DNA from: Hydrogenophilus thermoluteolus
GTDB taxonomy: Bacteria > Pseudomonadota > Gammaproteobacteria > Burkholderiales > Rhodocyclaceae
Direction: 5' to 3'
NCBI RefSeq assembly: GCF_003574215.1
Contig: NZ_AP018558.1
Span: forward strand, 344,001-408,000
DNA length: 64,000 nt
Both the position numbers and the translations under genes were made by a program. The notes below the pieces were generated by a model that was not told the DNA's origin, ran no database searches, and saw only the letters and a program-made list of their open reading frames with translations. Positions 16,563 to 25,415 of the stretch are shown here, in pieces (positions within the stretch are counted from its first letter, which is position 1; every line of letters begins with the position of its first letter).

Positions 16563-17045
16563 TCAGCAGACTCCGATGATTTCGACTTCGAAACGAATGG
16601 TCTTGCCCGCCAGCGGGTGGTTGAAATCGACGACCCCCCATTCGTCGTCGAGTTCCACGACGACACCCGCGTAACGGGAACCGTCGGGTGCCGCGAACGA
16701 GAGGATCGTGCCCACTTCGGCGGTGTCGTCGGGAAAATCGGCGCGACGAACCCGTTCGATCAGGTCGTCGCGGCGCGGCCCGAACGCCGCTTCTGGCGGT
16801 AGGGTAAAGGTGTGGCGGCTACCCACGGGAAGACCGACGAGGAGCCGTTCGAATTGCGGCGCTAGGGTGCCGTCGCCCAGTTGCAGCGTTGCTGGCGTCG
16901 CTTCGAAGGTACTCACCATCGGGACGCCGTTCTCTAACGTGATGCGGTAGTGGAGCGTCACCAGATGGTGCGGTGCGACACATGCCGGGGCGTCGGTGTC
17001 GGGTTTTGAGTGCGGCGCGTTCGCCGGAGTAAGGGATTCGTTCAT
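16563..17045 (-). CDS. fkpB: FKBP-type peptidyl-prolyl isomerase FkpB (SlpA-like)
   Basis: 160 residues. Predicted cytoplasmic proline isomerase with the SlyD/FkpB fold: an FKBP core split by an insert-in-flap domain. Visible are VTLHYRITLENG, the LGDGTLAPQFERLLVGLPVG region and the C-terminal DFNHPLAGKTIRFEVEI, typical of the family. About 25 low-complexity residues precede the fold. No signal peptide. The start overlaps the lspA stop as ATGA, and ispH starts one base after its stop. Confidence 0.93.
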   Translation of the reverse strand: MNESLTPANAPHSKPDTDAPACVAPHHLVTLHYRITLENGVPMVSTFEATPATLQLGDGTLAPQFERLLVGLPVGSRHTFTLPPEAAFGPRRDDLIERVRRADFPDDTAEVGTILSFAAPDGSRYAGVVVELDDEWGVVDFNHPLAGKTIRFEVEIIGVC

Positions 17046-17554
17046 CGGTCTTTCCTGAGGTGCCAGAGGAGCAGCGCGACGCCAAGGGTGATCGCGCTGT
17101 CGGCAAGGTTGAAGGCGGGCCAGTGCCAGGTTCGGTAGTGAAAGAGCAGGAAGTCATGGACGGCGCCGTGGGCGACGCGATCCCAAGCGTTGCCGAGCGC
17201 GCCGCCCACGATCATACCGTACGCGGTCAAGAGGGTTTTGCGGGTGGCGGTGCCCGCTTCCCACAGCAGCCAAAGCGTGACGGCTAGCGCGATCGCCAAA
17301 AAGAACCACCGCTGCCAGCCAGAGGCGCCAGCCAGGAAACTGAACGCCGCGCCCGGGTTGTAGACGGAGACGAGTTGGAAGAAGGGGGTGACAACAAGCG
17401 CTTCGCCCGTGGGTATGGTTGCCGCGATGATCCATTTGCTCAGTTGGTCGAGCGCAAAGACCAGCGCAGCGATGCCCATCACCCAAAGGCGGCGGCGCGT
17501 TGCGACGGCCCTCGATGGCGCGGTCGGTGCCAGTTCGGGAAGCGCGTGGTTCAT
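17042..17554 (-). CDS. lspA: Lipoprotein signal peptidase (signal peptidase II)
   Basis: 170 residues. An inner-membrane aspartic protease that removes signal peptides from diacylated prolipoproteins. Four membrane segments are visible; the two catalytic aspartates are in GGALGNAWDRV and FNLADSAI. The start ATG at 17554 overlaps the ileS stop as ATGA and fits the family length; upstream codons in the same frame belong to ileS read out of phase. About 20 extra residues precede the first membrane segment. Confidence 0.96.
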   Translation of the reverse strand: MNHALPELAPTAPSRAVATRRRLWVMGIAALVFALDQLSKWIIAATIPTGEALVVTPFFQLVSVYNPGAAFSFLAGASGWQRWFFLAIALAVTLWLLWEAGTATRKTLLTAYGMIVGGALGNAWDRVAHGAVHDFLLFHYRTWHWPAFNLADSAITLGVALLLWHLRKDR

Positions 17555-20388
17555 GCCCACTGCCGAGTTTCTCCGGAGCCGGTGAGGTTGGAGCGGCAAC
17601 GACCGCACAGGTCGGGATGCGCCGGTTCGCTGCCGACGTCGGGTTCGTAATGCCAGCAGCGTGCGCATTTCCCGTGCGGCGATTTGCGTGCTTCGACCCG
17701 CTCTTCCTCCGCGGTTGCTACTTCGACCACTTCGGCGCGCGAGACGATGTACGGGAAGTGGAGTTCGTTTCCAAGCGCTGCCAAGGCTTGGTAGCGCGCC
17801 CCGGCGGCAAAGAGGGTGATTTCGGCTTCGAGGTTGGCGCCGATTTCACCCGCTTCGCGTTTTGCTTCGATCGCTTTGGTGACCCGTTCGCGGGTATCGA
17901 GGACCCAGTGCCAGCGTTCGCGCACCGCGTCGGCGTCGGGGATTGCGGGCAGTTCGTACCAGGTGTGGAACATCACACTCTCTTCGGGGTTGCCGGTGAG
18001 GTGTTCCCAGACCTCTTCCGCGGTGAATGGCAAAATTGGCGCCATCCAGCGGACGAACGCATGCAGGATGTGGGTGATCGCGGTCTGGGCGCTTTTGCGC
18101 GGGTGTCCTTGCGCGGGGGTGGTGTAGAGGCGGTCTTTGAGGACGTCGAGGTAGAACGCCCCAAGCGTTTCCGAGGCAAAGTGCATCATCGTCTGGACGA
18201 CGCGGTGAAACTCCATCGCCTCGTACGCGTCGGTGATCTGCTGTTGCGCCGTTGCGGTTGCCAGGATCGCCCAGCGGTCGAGGTCGACGAGCGCCTCTGG
18301 CGCGACCGCTTCGCGCGTCGGGTCGAAGTCGGCGATGTTCGCGAGCATGAAGCGCAAAGTGTTGCGCAACCGGCGGTAGACTTCGACGACCCGTTGCAGG
18401 ATCTCTTTCGAGATGGTGAGCTCACCGGAATAGTCGGTGCTGGCGACCCAGAGGCGCAAGATGTCGGCGCCGAGGGTGTCACACACCTCTTGCGGCGCGA
18501 CGACGTTGCCGCGCGATTTGCTCATCTTGCGCCCTTGCCCGTCGACGACGAAGCCGTGGGTGAGGAGCGCGTCGTAAGGGGGGCGACCGTCGATCGCACA
18601 ACCGGTGAGGAGCGACGAGTGGAACCACCCGCGGTGCTGGTCGGACCCTTCGAGGTACATCGCCGCAGGGTGGCCGAGCTCGGGATGGGAGCCACGCAAG
18701 ACGTGCAGGTGCGTGGTGCCGGAGTCGAACCAGACGTCGAGGGTGTCGGTGACTTTTTCGTAGTCGCGCGCTTCGTCTCCCAGAAGCTCTGCAGGGTCGA
18801 GTGCAAACCACGCTTCGATGCCCTCCTGTTCCACGCGTTGCGCAACCGCTTCCATGAGTTCGACGGTGCGCGGGTGAAGCGCTCCGGTCTGCTTGTGGAC
18901 GAAGAAGGGGATCGGGACGCCCCAGTGGCGCTGTCGTGAGATGCACCAGTCGGGACGGTTCGCGATCATCGCGTGCAGCCGTTGTTTACCCCAAGCGGGG
19001 TAGAAGCGGGTGGCATCGACGCCGGCAAGCGCCCGGTCGCGCAACGTGGTGGGGTGGTTGTCGCGCAGGGGATCGGGGCGAGGCAGGTCCATCGCGACGA
19101 ACCACTGGTTGGTGGCACGGAAGATCGTCGGCGTTTTGTGGCGCCAACAGTGTGGGTAACTGTGGCGGATCGGCGCGTGCGCAAGCAGCGCCCCGGCGGC
19201 TTCGAGCGCGGCGACGATCTTCGGGTTTGCTTCCCAGACGGAAAGGCCGCCGAATTCCGGCAGATCAGGGGCGAAGCGCCCGTCGCCTTGAACCGGAGTG
19301 AGGATCGCCTCTTGGGGGAACCCCGCGGCGATCCAGACGCGGAAATCGTCTTCCCCATAGGCGGGGGCCGAATGGACGATGCCGGTACCGGTGGCGAGCT
19401 CGACGTAGGTGTCGGGCAGGACGGGCGAAGCGCGATCATAGAGCGGATGGCGGAACGTGACGCGCGCAAGCGCCGCCCCCTGACACGCGCCGAGCGTTTC
19501 GACTTCTGAGGCGGCAAAGCCGAAGCGCGCGAGCGCCGCATCCTTCAGTTCGGCGGCCAGGATCAGGCACCCTTTCGGGGTGGCGACGAGTTCGTACCGG
19601 TATTCGGGATGGACGTTGAGTGCCTGGTTCGCCGGGATCGTCCAGGGGGTGGTGGTCCAGATCACGGCAAAGATCGGCTGCTGCGGCGCTTCGGCAAGGC
19701 CAAACGCTTGCGCCACACGCGCCTGTTCCGCCGGGTCGAGGGGGAACGCGACGTCGATTGCCGGAGAGGTGCGCTCTTCGTACTCGATCTCCGCTTCCGC
19801 GAGCGCCGACCCGCAGTCGAAGCACCAATGCACCGGTTTGAGACCGCGCACGACGAAACCGGCGTCGACCAGGCGGGCGAGCGCGCGAATTTCGTTCGCT
19901 TCGTTGGCGTAGTTCATGGTGAGGTAGGGGTTGTCCCAGTCCCCGAGTACGCCCAAGCGGATGAAGTCGCGCTTTTGCCGTTCGACCTGTTCTGCTGCGA
20001 ATTCGCGGCACAGCCGCCGCACTTCGCTGCCGGGTAGGCCGCGCCCGTACCGTTTTTCGATCTGGTGTTCGATGGGCAGCCCATGGCAGTCCCACCCGGG
20101 AACGTAGGGGGCGTCGTATCCAGCAAGCGTTTTCGAGCGGACGATGATGTCTTTGAGGATTTTATTGACCGCGTGGCCGATATGGATATCCCCGTTCGCG
20201 TACGGCGGGCCGTCGTGAAGGACGAACTTTTTCGTGCGGCCGCGACACCGTTCGCGGATCTGCTCGTAGCGTTTTTGCTTTTGCCACGCCGCGACCCAAC
20301 CCGGTTCACGTTTCGCGAGGTCGCCGCGCATGGGGAACGGCGTGTCGGGGAGGTTGAGGGTTTGGCGGTAGCCCTTTCCGTTAGCCAT
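17551..20388 (-). CDS. ileS: Isoleucyl-tRNA synthetase
   Basis: 945 residues, full length for the bacterial type. Class I synthetase with the HIGH motif in YANGDIHIGHAVNK, the KMSKS loop in GRKMSKSRGNVV, the large editing domain between them, and a C-terminal zinc site CARCW...CGRC. The ATG at 20388 is preceded by AGGAGT, and the N-terminus NGKGYRQTLNLPDTPFPMRG matches homologues. It lies 10 bases after ribF and overlaps lspA, as in the widely conserved ribF-ileS-lspA operon. Confidence 0.98.
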   Translation of the reverse strand: MANGKGYRQTLNLPDTPFPMRGDLAKREPGWVAAWQKQKRYEQIRERCRGRTKKFVLHDGPPYANGDIHIGHAVNKILKDIIVRSKTLAGYDAPYVPGWDCHGLPIEHQIEKRYGRGLPGSEVRRLCREFAAEQVERQKRDFIRLGVLGDWDNPYLTMNYANEANEIRALARLVDAGFVVRGLKPVHWCFDCGSALAEAEIEYEERTSPAIDVAFPLDPAEQARVAQAFGLAEAPQQPIFAVIWTTTPWTIPANQALNVHPEYRYELVATPKGCLILAAELKDAALARFGFAASEVETLGACQGAALARVTFRHPLYDRASPVLPDTYVELATGTGIVHSAPAYGEDDFRVWIAAGFPQEAILTPVQGDGRFAPDLPEFGGLSVWEANPKIVAALEAAGALLAHAPIRHSYPHCWRHKTPTIFRATNQWFVAMDLPRPDPLRDNHPTTLRDRALAGVDATRFYPAWGKQRLHAMIANRPDWCISRQRHWGVPIPFFVHKQTGALHPRTVELMEAVAQRVEQEGIEAWFALDPAELLGDEARDYEKVTDTLDVWFDSGTTHLHVLRGSHPELGHPAAMYLEGSDQHRGWFHSSLLTGCAIDGRPPYDALLTHGFVVDGQGRKMSKSRGNVVAPQEVCDTLGADILRLWVASTDYSGELTISKEILQRVVEVYRRLRNTLRFMLANIADFDPTREAVAPEALVDLDRWAILATATAQQQITDAYEAMEFHRVVQTMMHFASETLGAFYLDVLKDRLYTTPAQGHPRKSAQTAITHILHAFVRWMAPILPFTAEEVWEHLTGNPEESVMFHTWYELPAIPDADAVRERWHWVLDTRERVTKAIEAKREAGEIGANLEAEITLFAAGARYQALAALGNELHFPYIVSRAEVVEVATAEEERVEARKSPHGKCARCWHYEPDVGSEPAHPDLCGRCRSNLTGSGETRQWA

Positions 20389-20398
20389 CGATCGACTC

Positions 20399-21370
20399 CT
20401 AATCCAATGGGTATTGCGTGGGGTGCGTTGCGTGCCAGCGTCGCGCCGCGGCGATGTCGTCGTGGATTTGTGTCGTGAGCGCGGCAAGCGACGGGAAGCG
20501 CTGTTCGTTCCGCAGTTTGGCGGCGAAATGGACGGTGATCCGCTTGCCGTATGCGTCACCGTGCCAATCGAGGAGGTGCGCCTCCAGTGTGGGGGAGAGC
20601 AGAGGGCAGGATGCGCGATCGGCTGGGTGGCGCTGCGTGACGGTCGGGCGTACGCCGACGTTGATCACCGCCGGTTCAGGCCGATTGCCCAGACCGGTGA
20701 CCCAGCCGACGAAAACGCCCGAAGGAAGCGCTTGCCGTGGTGCGATCCGTAGGTTCATCGTCGGAACACCGATTTGGCGGCCGAGTTGGGCGCCCGGGTG
20801 GACGCGTCCGGTGACCGCGTACCAACGCCCAAGCAGCAGCGCGGCGTGTTCGACGTTGCCCGCATCGAGCGCGGTGCGCACGGCGCTCGAGCTGATGCGT
20901 TCGGGGCCTAACGTAAGGGTCGACATCGCTTCGACGGTAAAGCCGAAGCGCTCTCCGGCGTCGAGCAAGGTTTCCAACGTGCCGGCGCGATGGGCGCCGA
21001 AGCGAAAATCGTCGCCGACGATCAAATGGCGAACCATGAGACGTTCGACCATGAACGCGATGAACGCCTCTGGCGACCACTGTGCGATACGGCGGGTAAA
21101 GGGGAGGATGTGCAGCTGCGCGATCCCTTCCCGCGCAAGCAGCGCTGCTTTGTCGCGCAGCGGGGTGAGACGCGGGGGGGCACTGGTCGGTGCCAACCGC
21201 TCGCGCGGGTGGGGTTCGAAGGTGAGCACCGCAGGGGTGAGTTGTCGTGCTACCGCACGGTCGCAGACCAGGCGCAACAACGCCTGGTGTCCGCGATGGA
21301 CGCCATCGAAATTGCCGACGGTGAGCGCGGTCGGTGCAAGGCTGGGCGCATGGCCCCGCAGGATGCGCAT
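20399..21370 (-). CDS. ribF: Bifunctional riboflavin kinase / FAD synthetase
   Basis: 323 residues. It phosphorylates riboflavin to FMN and adenylates FMN to FAD. The N-terminal nucleotidyltransferase domain has GNFDGVHRGHQALL; the C-terminal kinase domain has the GVPTMNLRI block and ends with the helical DIAAARRWH segment. The ATG at 21370 is chosen by homology (MRILRG...) and by the AGAGGA site upstream; an earlier in-frame Met gives only 11 extra residues without a site. It is the first gene of the nine-gene minus-strand run. Confidence 0.96.
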   Translation of the reverse strand: MRILRGHAPSLAPTALTVGNFDGVHRGHQALLRLVCDRAVARQLTPAVLTFEPHPRERLAPTSAPPRLTPLRDKAALLAREGIAQLHILPFTRRIAQWSPEAFIAFMVERLMVRHLIVGDDFRFGAHRAGTLETLLDAGERFGFTVEAMSTLTLGPERISSSAVRTALDAGNVEHAALLLGRWYAVTGRVHPGAQLGRQIGVPTMNLRIAPRQALPSGVFVGWVTGLGNRPEPAVINVGVRPTVTQRHPADRASCPLLSPTLEAHLLDWHGDAYGKRITVHFAAKLRNEQRFPSLAALTTQIHDDIAAARRWHATHPTQYPLD

Positions 21371-21402
21371 CGTCCTCTGAGTCTGCTTTCGGAAAACGCC
21401 CA

Positions 21403-21408
21403 ATTATA
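21403..21408 (-). promoter_or_regulatory. Putative -10 box of the ribF operon
   Basis: A perfect TATAAT on the minus strand lies 32 bases before ribF, in the 53-base gap to amiC. No good -35 is seen at 16-18 bases (the best TTGATC is at 13), so the promoter may depend on an activator or the -10 match may be fortuitous. Confidence 0.45.
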
Positions 21409-21423
21409 CCGGTATTCCGCAGA

Positions 21424-22797
21424 TCAACTTGCGGGGTCGCGGCTCTTGGCGGCGAGCATCAACGCACGAGGACGCGGCGCGTGGCGTTCGAGGTAGCGCT
21501 TCACGCCGCGGTAGATCGCTTCAGCGAGCTGTTCTTGGTAGTCTGCACTCTTTAGTCGCCGTTCTTCGGTGGGATTGGAGATGAACGCCAGCTCGACGAG
21601 TACCGACGGGACGTCGGGGTTACGCAGGACTGCGAAATTCGCGGTTTCGACCTCGGGGCGGTGGGGGGGGCTTACGCGCGCGAGCTCGGCGAGCACCGCT
21701 TGCGCGAGGCGCAACGAGTCGGTGCGGGTTGCGGTGATCGAGAGGTCGAGGAGCGTAGCGGCGACATGGTCGCTGCGCGCTGCCAATTGGACGCCGCCGA
21801 TGAGGTCGGATTGGTTCTCTTTTTGCGCGAGCCACTTCGCTGCGGTGCTCGAGGCACCGCGGTCGCTGAGGGCATAGACCGAGCTCCCGGCGACGTCGGG
21901 GCGCACGAAGGCGTCGGCGTGGATCGAGACGAAGAGGTCGGCTTGGGCGCGCCGGGCGCGGTTCACCCTTTCCCCCAACGCGATGAAGTAGTCACCGCTG
22001 CGCGTGAGCACCGCGCGCGTTTTCGGGTCGTCGTCGAACCGCTTCTTGGCGCGCCGCGCCACCGCCAACACCACGTCCTTTTCCCGGGTACCGTGACGAC
22101 CGATCGCGCCGGGGTCTTCGCCGCCGTGCCCGGGGTCGAGGACGATCACGTATGGGGCGTCCTGTTCCGGTGGTTTCGGTTGTGGCTTACGCGGGTTGGT
22201 TGCCCGGTTCGCTTGGGTTTCGGCGGGTCGCCGCGGGGGCGTTTCGCTGAGGACCGGCGTGTCACTTTCCGTCCGCTGCCGTTTGTCGAGTTCGGCCAAG
22301 AGCCGCGCGACGGGGTCTTGCGGTTTTTCGGGATAGAGGTCGATTACCAGGCGGTATTGATAGGGATCGATGGGGTCGAGAAGGAAGATCTGCGGGACGA
22401 CTGCTTGCTTCAGGTCGAAGACGATGCGGGTGGTCTCTGGGGTGAACTGCCCGACGCGGACCGCGGCGATATAGGGGTCGTCGGGTGCGATATGTTCTGC
22501 AAGGGCACGCAAAATCGTTTGGACGACCACCCCTTTGAGGTCGATCACGAGGCGCAGTGGATTTTCTAGTAAGAATGCTTCGTGTTCGAGTGCGGCGCTG
22601 GCTTCGAGCGTGACGCGTGTGTATTCCTCTGCGGGCCAAGCGCGAACGGCGACGATACGGGGTGGCGACGCGGCGATGAGGCGTGTCGGCAGCCAAGTGA
22701 ATGCCGCAAGGAGCGTGGCGCGGGAGAGAAAGGCGCGGCGTGCCGCTTGGACGCGGGACAACGCGGCTGCGGGGGTGGCTAGCCGAGCGCTGGCCAC
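21424..22797 (-). CDS. amiC: N-acetylmuramoyl-L-alanine amidase, AmiC type
   Basis: About 457 residues from a GTG at 22797. A periplasmic zinc amidase that cleaves septal peptidoglycan during cell separation. The N-terminus has a twin-arginine-like signal (RRAFLSRATLLAAFTW), then an AMIN domain (roughly residues 45-160) for envelope targeting, a Pro/Arg/Gln-rich linker, and an Amidase_3 domain with zinc ligands in LDPGHGGEDPG, its downstream Glu (GTREKDV) and SIHADA. Tat export is typical for AmiC. The start overlaps tsaE by 19 bases; TTG alternatives a little downstream cannot be excluded. It follows tsaE, as in many proteobacteria. Confidence 0.92.
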   Translation of the reverse strand: MASARLATPAAALSRVQAARRAFLSRATLLAAFTWLPTRLIAASPPRIVAVRAWPAEEYTRVTLEASAALEHEAFLLENPLRLVIDLKGVVVQTILRALAEHIAPDDPYIAAVRVGQFTPETTRIVFDLKQAVVPQIFLLDPIDPYQYRLVIDLYPEKPQDPVARLLAELDKRQRTESDTPVLSETPPRRPAETQANRATNPRKPQPKPPEQDAPYVIVLDPGHGGEDPGAIGRHGTREKDVVLAVARRAKKRFDDDPKTRAVLTRSGDYFIALGERVNRARRAQADLFVSIHADAFVRPDVAGSSVYALSDRGASSTAAKWLAQKENQSDLIGGVQLAARSDHVAATLLDLSITATRTDSLRLAQAVLAELARVSPPHRPEVETANFAVLRNPDVPSVLVELAFISNPTEERRLKSADYQEQLAEAIYRGVKRYLERHAPRPRALMLAAKSRDPAS

Positions 22798-23258
22798 TGC
22801 CGCTTCGCCGCAGTCGAGCAGGCGCCCAGGGTCAGCAGCCGACTGCCCGTCGCTTCGATCGCGATCCGAACCTGCCAGTCGGGGCTCGGTAGGTAGGGGT
22901 GCGCTTTTTCGGGCCATTCCACTAAGCAGAGGTTTTCCGGTTGAAAGTATTCGTCGAAGCCGCCCCAGCGGAACTCTTCGGGGTCGGCGAACCGGTAGTA
23001 GTCGAAATGATAAACTGGAACAGCGAGATCTGGGTAGGGTTCGACCAAGGTATAGGTGGGACTTTTGACCGGTCCGTGATGGCCGAGCGCGTTGAGGAGT
23101 GCCCGTACGAAGGTGGTCTTGCCGGCACCCAGCGGCCCGGTCAGCGTGACGATGCCGCGGGTCGCGACGAAGCAGGGGGCAACGCGTCGCGCGAACGCGC
23201 CGGTTTCGGCTTCGTTTTCGAGGTGCGCGGTTGTGGTAAAAGAGGCGTCGGTATTCAT
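22779..23258 (-). CDS. tsaE: tRNA threonylcarbamoyladenosine biosynthesis ATPase TsaE
   Basis: 159 residues. TsaE is the small ATPase of the TsaBDE complex that adds the t6A modification at A37 of ANN-decoding tRNAs. The Walker A motif GPLGAGKTTF, the KSPTYTLVEPY segment and the VEWPEKAHPYLP block are all present. ATG 23258 is chosen by similarity to homologues; an in-frame ATG 15 codons earlier would run into the divergent queG leader. It is 11 bases from queG on the opposite strand. Confidence 0.94.
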   Translation of the reverse strand: MNTDASFTTTAHLENEAETGAFARRVAPCFVATRGIVTLTGPLGAGKTTFVRALLNALGHHGPVKSPTYTLVEPYPDLAVPVYHFDYYRFADPEEFRWGGFDEYFQPENLCLVEWPEKAHPYLPSPDWQVRIAIEATGSRLLTLGACSTAAKRQWPALG

Positions 23259-23269
23259 GGGGGCGATGG

Positions 23270-24367
23270 GTGTCGATGGCAGGAACGGTTCGCGATTGGG
23301 CACAGATCAAAGCAGCGTTGTGGCGCGCGGCGGAGTCGCTCGGGTTTGCCGCGATGGCGGTGAGCGACGTCGACCTCTCCGCGGAAGAGCCGAAACTCCT
23401 TGCGTGGTTGCGCGAAGGGTACCACGGCGAGATGGATTATATGGCAAAGTGGGGGACGCTGCGCGCGCGCCCCGCCGCGCTCGTTCCAGGCGCGCAGCGC
23501 GTCGTCTCGTTGCGTTTTCCCTACTGGCCCGAGCAGGCGGCGCCGGCCGAAGCGGTGCTCTCCGACCCGTCGCGCGCCTATATTTCGCGGTATGCGCTGG
23601 GCCGAGATTACCACAAGGTGGTGCGCGCCCGCTTGGCGAAACTGGAAAACGTCCTGAAAACGTTGGCGCCAGAACACCAAGGGCGGGTCTTCGTCGATTC
23701 GGCGCCGATATGGGAGGTGGCGCTCGCCGCGCGCGCGGGTTTGGGGTGGCGCGGAAAGCATACGCTGTTGCTGACACGCGAAGGGTCCTACTTTTTTCTG
23801 GGCGAACTGGTCACCAACCTGCCGTTGCCGGTCGACGCGCCGCAACGTGCGCATTGTGGGCGATGCGTGCGTTGTCTCACCGCGTGTCCAACGCAGGCGA
23901 TCGTCGCGCCCTACACGGTGGATGCGCGGCGCTGCATTTCGTACCTGACGATCGAACATCCTGGATCGATTCCGGAGTCACTGCGGCCGCTCGTTGGCAA
24001 CCGAATCTATGGCTGCGACGATTGCCAATTGGTCTGTCCGTGGAATCGTTTCGCGACGCCGTCACAATGCTCCGACTTTCAGCCGCGGCATGGGCTCGAT
24101 GCGCCGCGGTTGGTCGAACTGTTTGCTTGGCGCGAACACGAATTCCTGGATCGTTTCGCGGGTTCTCCGATTCGGCGCATCGGCTATCCGCGTTGGTTGC
24201 GCAATTTGGCCGTGGCGTTGGGTAACGCCCCGACGACCCCAGATGTGGTGGCGGCGCTCAGGCAGCGCGCCGACGACCCGTCGCCGCTGGTGCGCGAACA
24301 CGTCCAGTGGGCGCTGGCGCGCCATCGCGGCCAGGGTGGTACGGTACAATCCGTTCCATTTGCTTAG
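23270..24367 (+). CDS. queG: Epoxyqueuosine reductase QueG
   Basis: 365 residues. It reduces epoxyqueuosine to queuosine in tRNA using cobalamin and two 4Fe-4S clusters, the last step of the pathway whose earlier enzymes Tgt and QueA are at 5.7-8.1 kb. Cluster motifs are CGRCVRCLTACPTQAI and CDDCQLVCPWNRF. The N-terminal half has the cobalamin-binding fold with the conserved YHGEMDYM segment. Start is GTG 23270 or ATG 23276; neither has a strong ribosome-binding site. The C-terminal HEAT-like region (LRQRADDPSPLVREHVQWAL) is normal for the family. Confidence 0.96.
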   Translation: MSMAGTVRDWAQIKAALWRAAESLGFAAMAVSDVDLSAEEPKLLAWLREGYHGEMDYMAKWGTLRARPAALVPGAQRVVSLRFPYWPEQAAPAEAVLSDPSRAYISRYALGRDYHKVVRARLAKLENVLKTLAPEHQGRVFVDSAPIWEVALAARAGLGWRGKHTLLLTREGSYFFLGELVTNLPLPVDAPQRAHCGRCVRCLTACPTQAIVAPYTVDARRCISYLTIEHPGSIPESLRPLVGNRIYGCDDCQLVCPWNRFATPSQCSDFQPRHGLDAPRLVELFAWREHEFLDRFAGSPIRRIGYPRWLRNLAVALGNAPTTPDVVAALRQRADDPSPLVREHVQWALARHRGQGGTVQSVPFA

Positions 24368-24379
24368 TGACGCGGGGCG

Positions 24380-25213
24380 ATGGCGCAGACGATGGGCAGG
24401 CAACCGGTGAGCAATGCACCGATCGGTATCTTCGATTCGGGGGTTGGGGGGCTAACGGTGGCGCGGGCGGTGATGGAGCGGCTGCCTAATGAAGCGATCG
24501 TCTATTTCGGTGACACCGCGCGCGTGCCCTATGGGGTGAAGTCGGCGCAGACCATCCGGCGGTATGCTGCGGAAATCACCCGCTTTTTGTTGCAGCAAGA
24601 GGTGAAGCTCCTCATCATCGCGTGCAATTCGATGGCCGCGGTCGCTGCGGACACAGTAGCGGGTTTGGCGGCCGGCGTGCCGGTGCTCGACGTGATCGAC
24701 GCCGGGGCACGGGCGGCTGCGGAGATGACGCGGCGCCGGGCTGTTGCGGTGATCGGCACGATGGCGACTGTGGATAGCGGCGCGTACGCGCGACGGATCC
24801 ATGCGTACGCACCCGACGTGCGGGTGCATGCGTGGGCGTGCCCGCTCTTCGTTCCGTTGGTCGAGGAGGGGTGGGTCGATCATCCGGTTACCGAACAGGT
24901 GGCACGGGAATATTTGGCGCCGCTCGCCTCCGAATCAGTGGATACCCTGGTTTTGGGATGTACGCACTACCCGTTGCTCAAACCGCTGTTGCGCCGCGTT
25001 GCCGGGCCGGAGGTGGCGTTGATCGATTCGGCCGTGGCCGTTGCCGAAGCCGCTGCGCAGGTGCTGGCGGAACAGGCGCTCCTGCGCCGTGAAGCGGCTG
25101 CGCCACAGCATCGCTTCTATGTTTCGGACAAGCCGCCGCGGTTTCATACACTTGCCGAGCGCTTCTTGGCACGGTCGCTGCCGGAAGTCTCGCGCGTGGT
25201 GTTGGAAGGGTGA
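24380..25213 (+). CDS. murI: Glutamate racemase
   Basis: 277 residues. It supplies D-glutamate for peptidoglycan. The phosphate/substrate loop GIFDSGVGGLTV is near residue 20, the first catalytic Cys is in IACNSMAAVA and the second in LGCTHYPLL. In most homologues the first block reads ACNTA; here the Thr is replaced by Ser, which keeps a hydroxyl. ATG 24380 overlaps no other gene and follows queG by 12 bases, so it is probably co-transcribed; a TACAAT hexamer at 24346-24351 inside queG could also serve it. Confidence 0.94.
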   Translation: MAQTMGRQPVSNAPIGIFDSGVGGLTVARAVMERLPNEAIVYFGDTARVPYGVKSAQTIRRYAAEITRFLLQQEVKLLIIACNSMAAVAADTVAGLAAGVPVLDVIDAGARAAAEMTRRRAVAVIGTMATVDSGAYARRIHAYAPDVRVHAWACPLFVPLVEEGWVDHPVTEQVAREYLAPLASESVDTLVLGCTHYPLLKPLLRRVAGPEVALIDSAVAVAEAAAQVLAEQALLRREAAAPQHRFYVSDKPPRFHTLAERFLARSLPEVSRVVLEG

Positions 25214-25217
25214 GGGA

Positions 25218-25346
25218 TCAGGATGGGGTTCGTGCGACGGGGCGCGCAGGGTCGGCGCACCATTCGCTCCACGAACCGGCGTACAACTGGCCGAATGGCA
25301 ACCCGGCATGCGTCATTGCCAGCAGGTTGTGGCACGCGGTGACGCT
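25218..25346 (-). pseudogene. Remnant of a rhodanese-family sulfurtransferase (C-terminus only)
   Basis: Read on the minus strand, a 42-codon stretch ending in TGA (25218-25220) encodes VTACHNLLAMTHAGLPFGQ followed by LYAGSWSEWCADPARPV. This is the characteristic C-terminal end of two-domain thiosulfate/3-mercaptopyruvate sulfurtransferases, normally preceded by the catalytic CGSG loop. Here the loop is missing (only SSVTA remains) and an in-frame TGA lies 11 codons upstream of the VTACH motif, so about 85% of the gene, including the active site, is gone. It lies between murI and a STAS-like gene. The identification rests on motif recognition, not a database search. Confidence 0.7.
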
Positions 25347-25415
25347 AGAGCGAGCGCTCGCCGCTATCGATCACGGTAGCGGGAAAAAGGTTCATCGCGG
25401 TCATGTGCGTTTCGG

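Noticed and set aside
23092..24225. 377-codon plus-strand frame overlapping tsaE and queG
   Set aside because: Out of phase with queG, Arg/Ala-rich, and covers a conserved gene completely; not coding.
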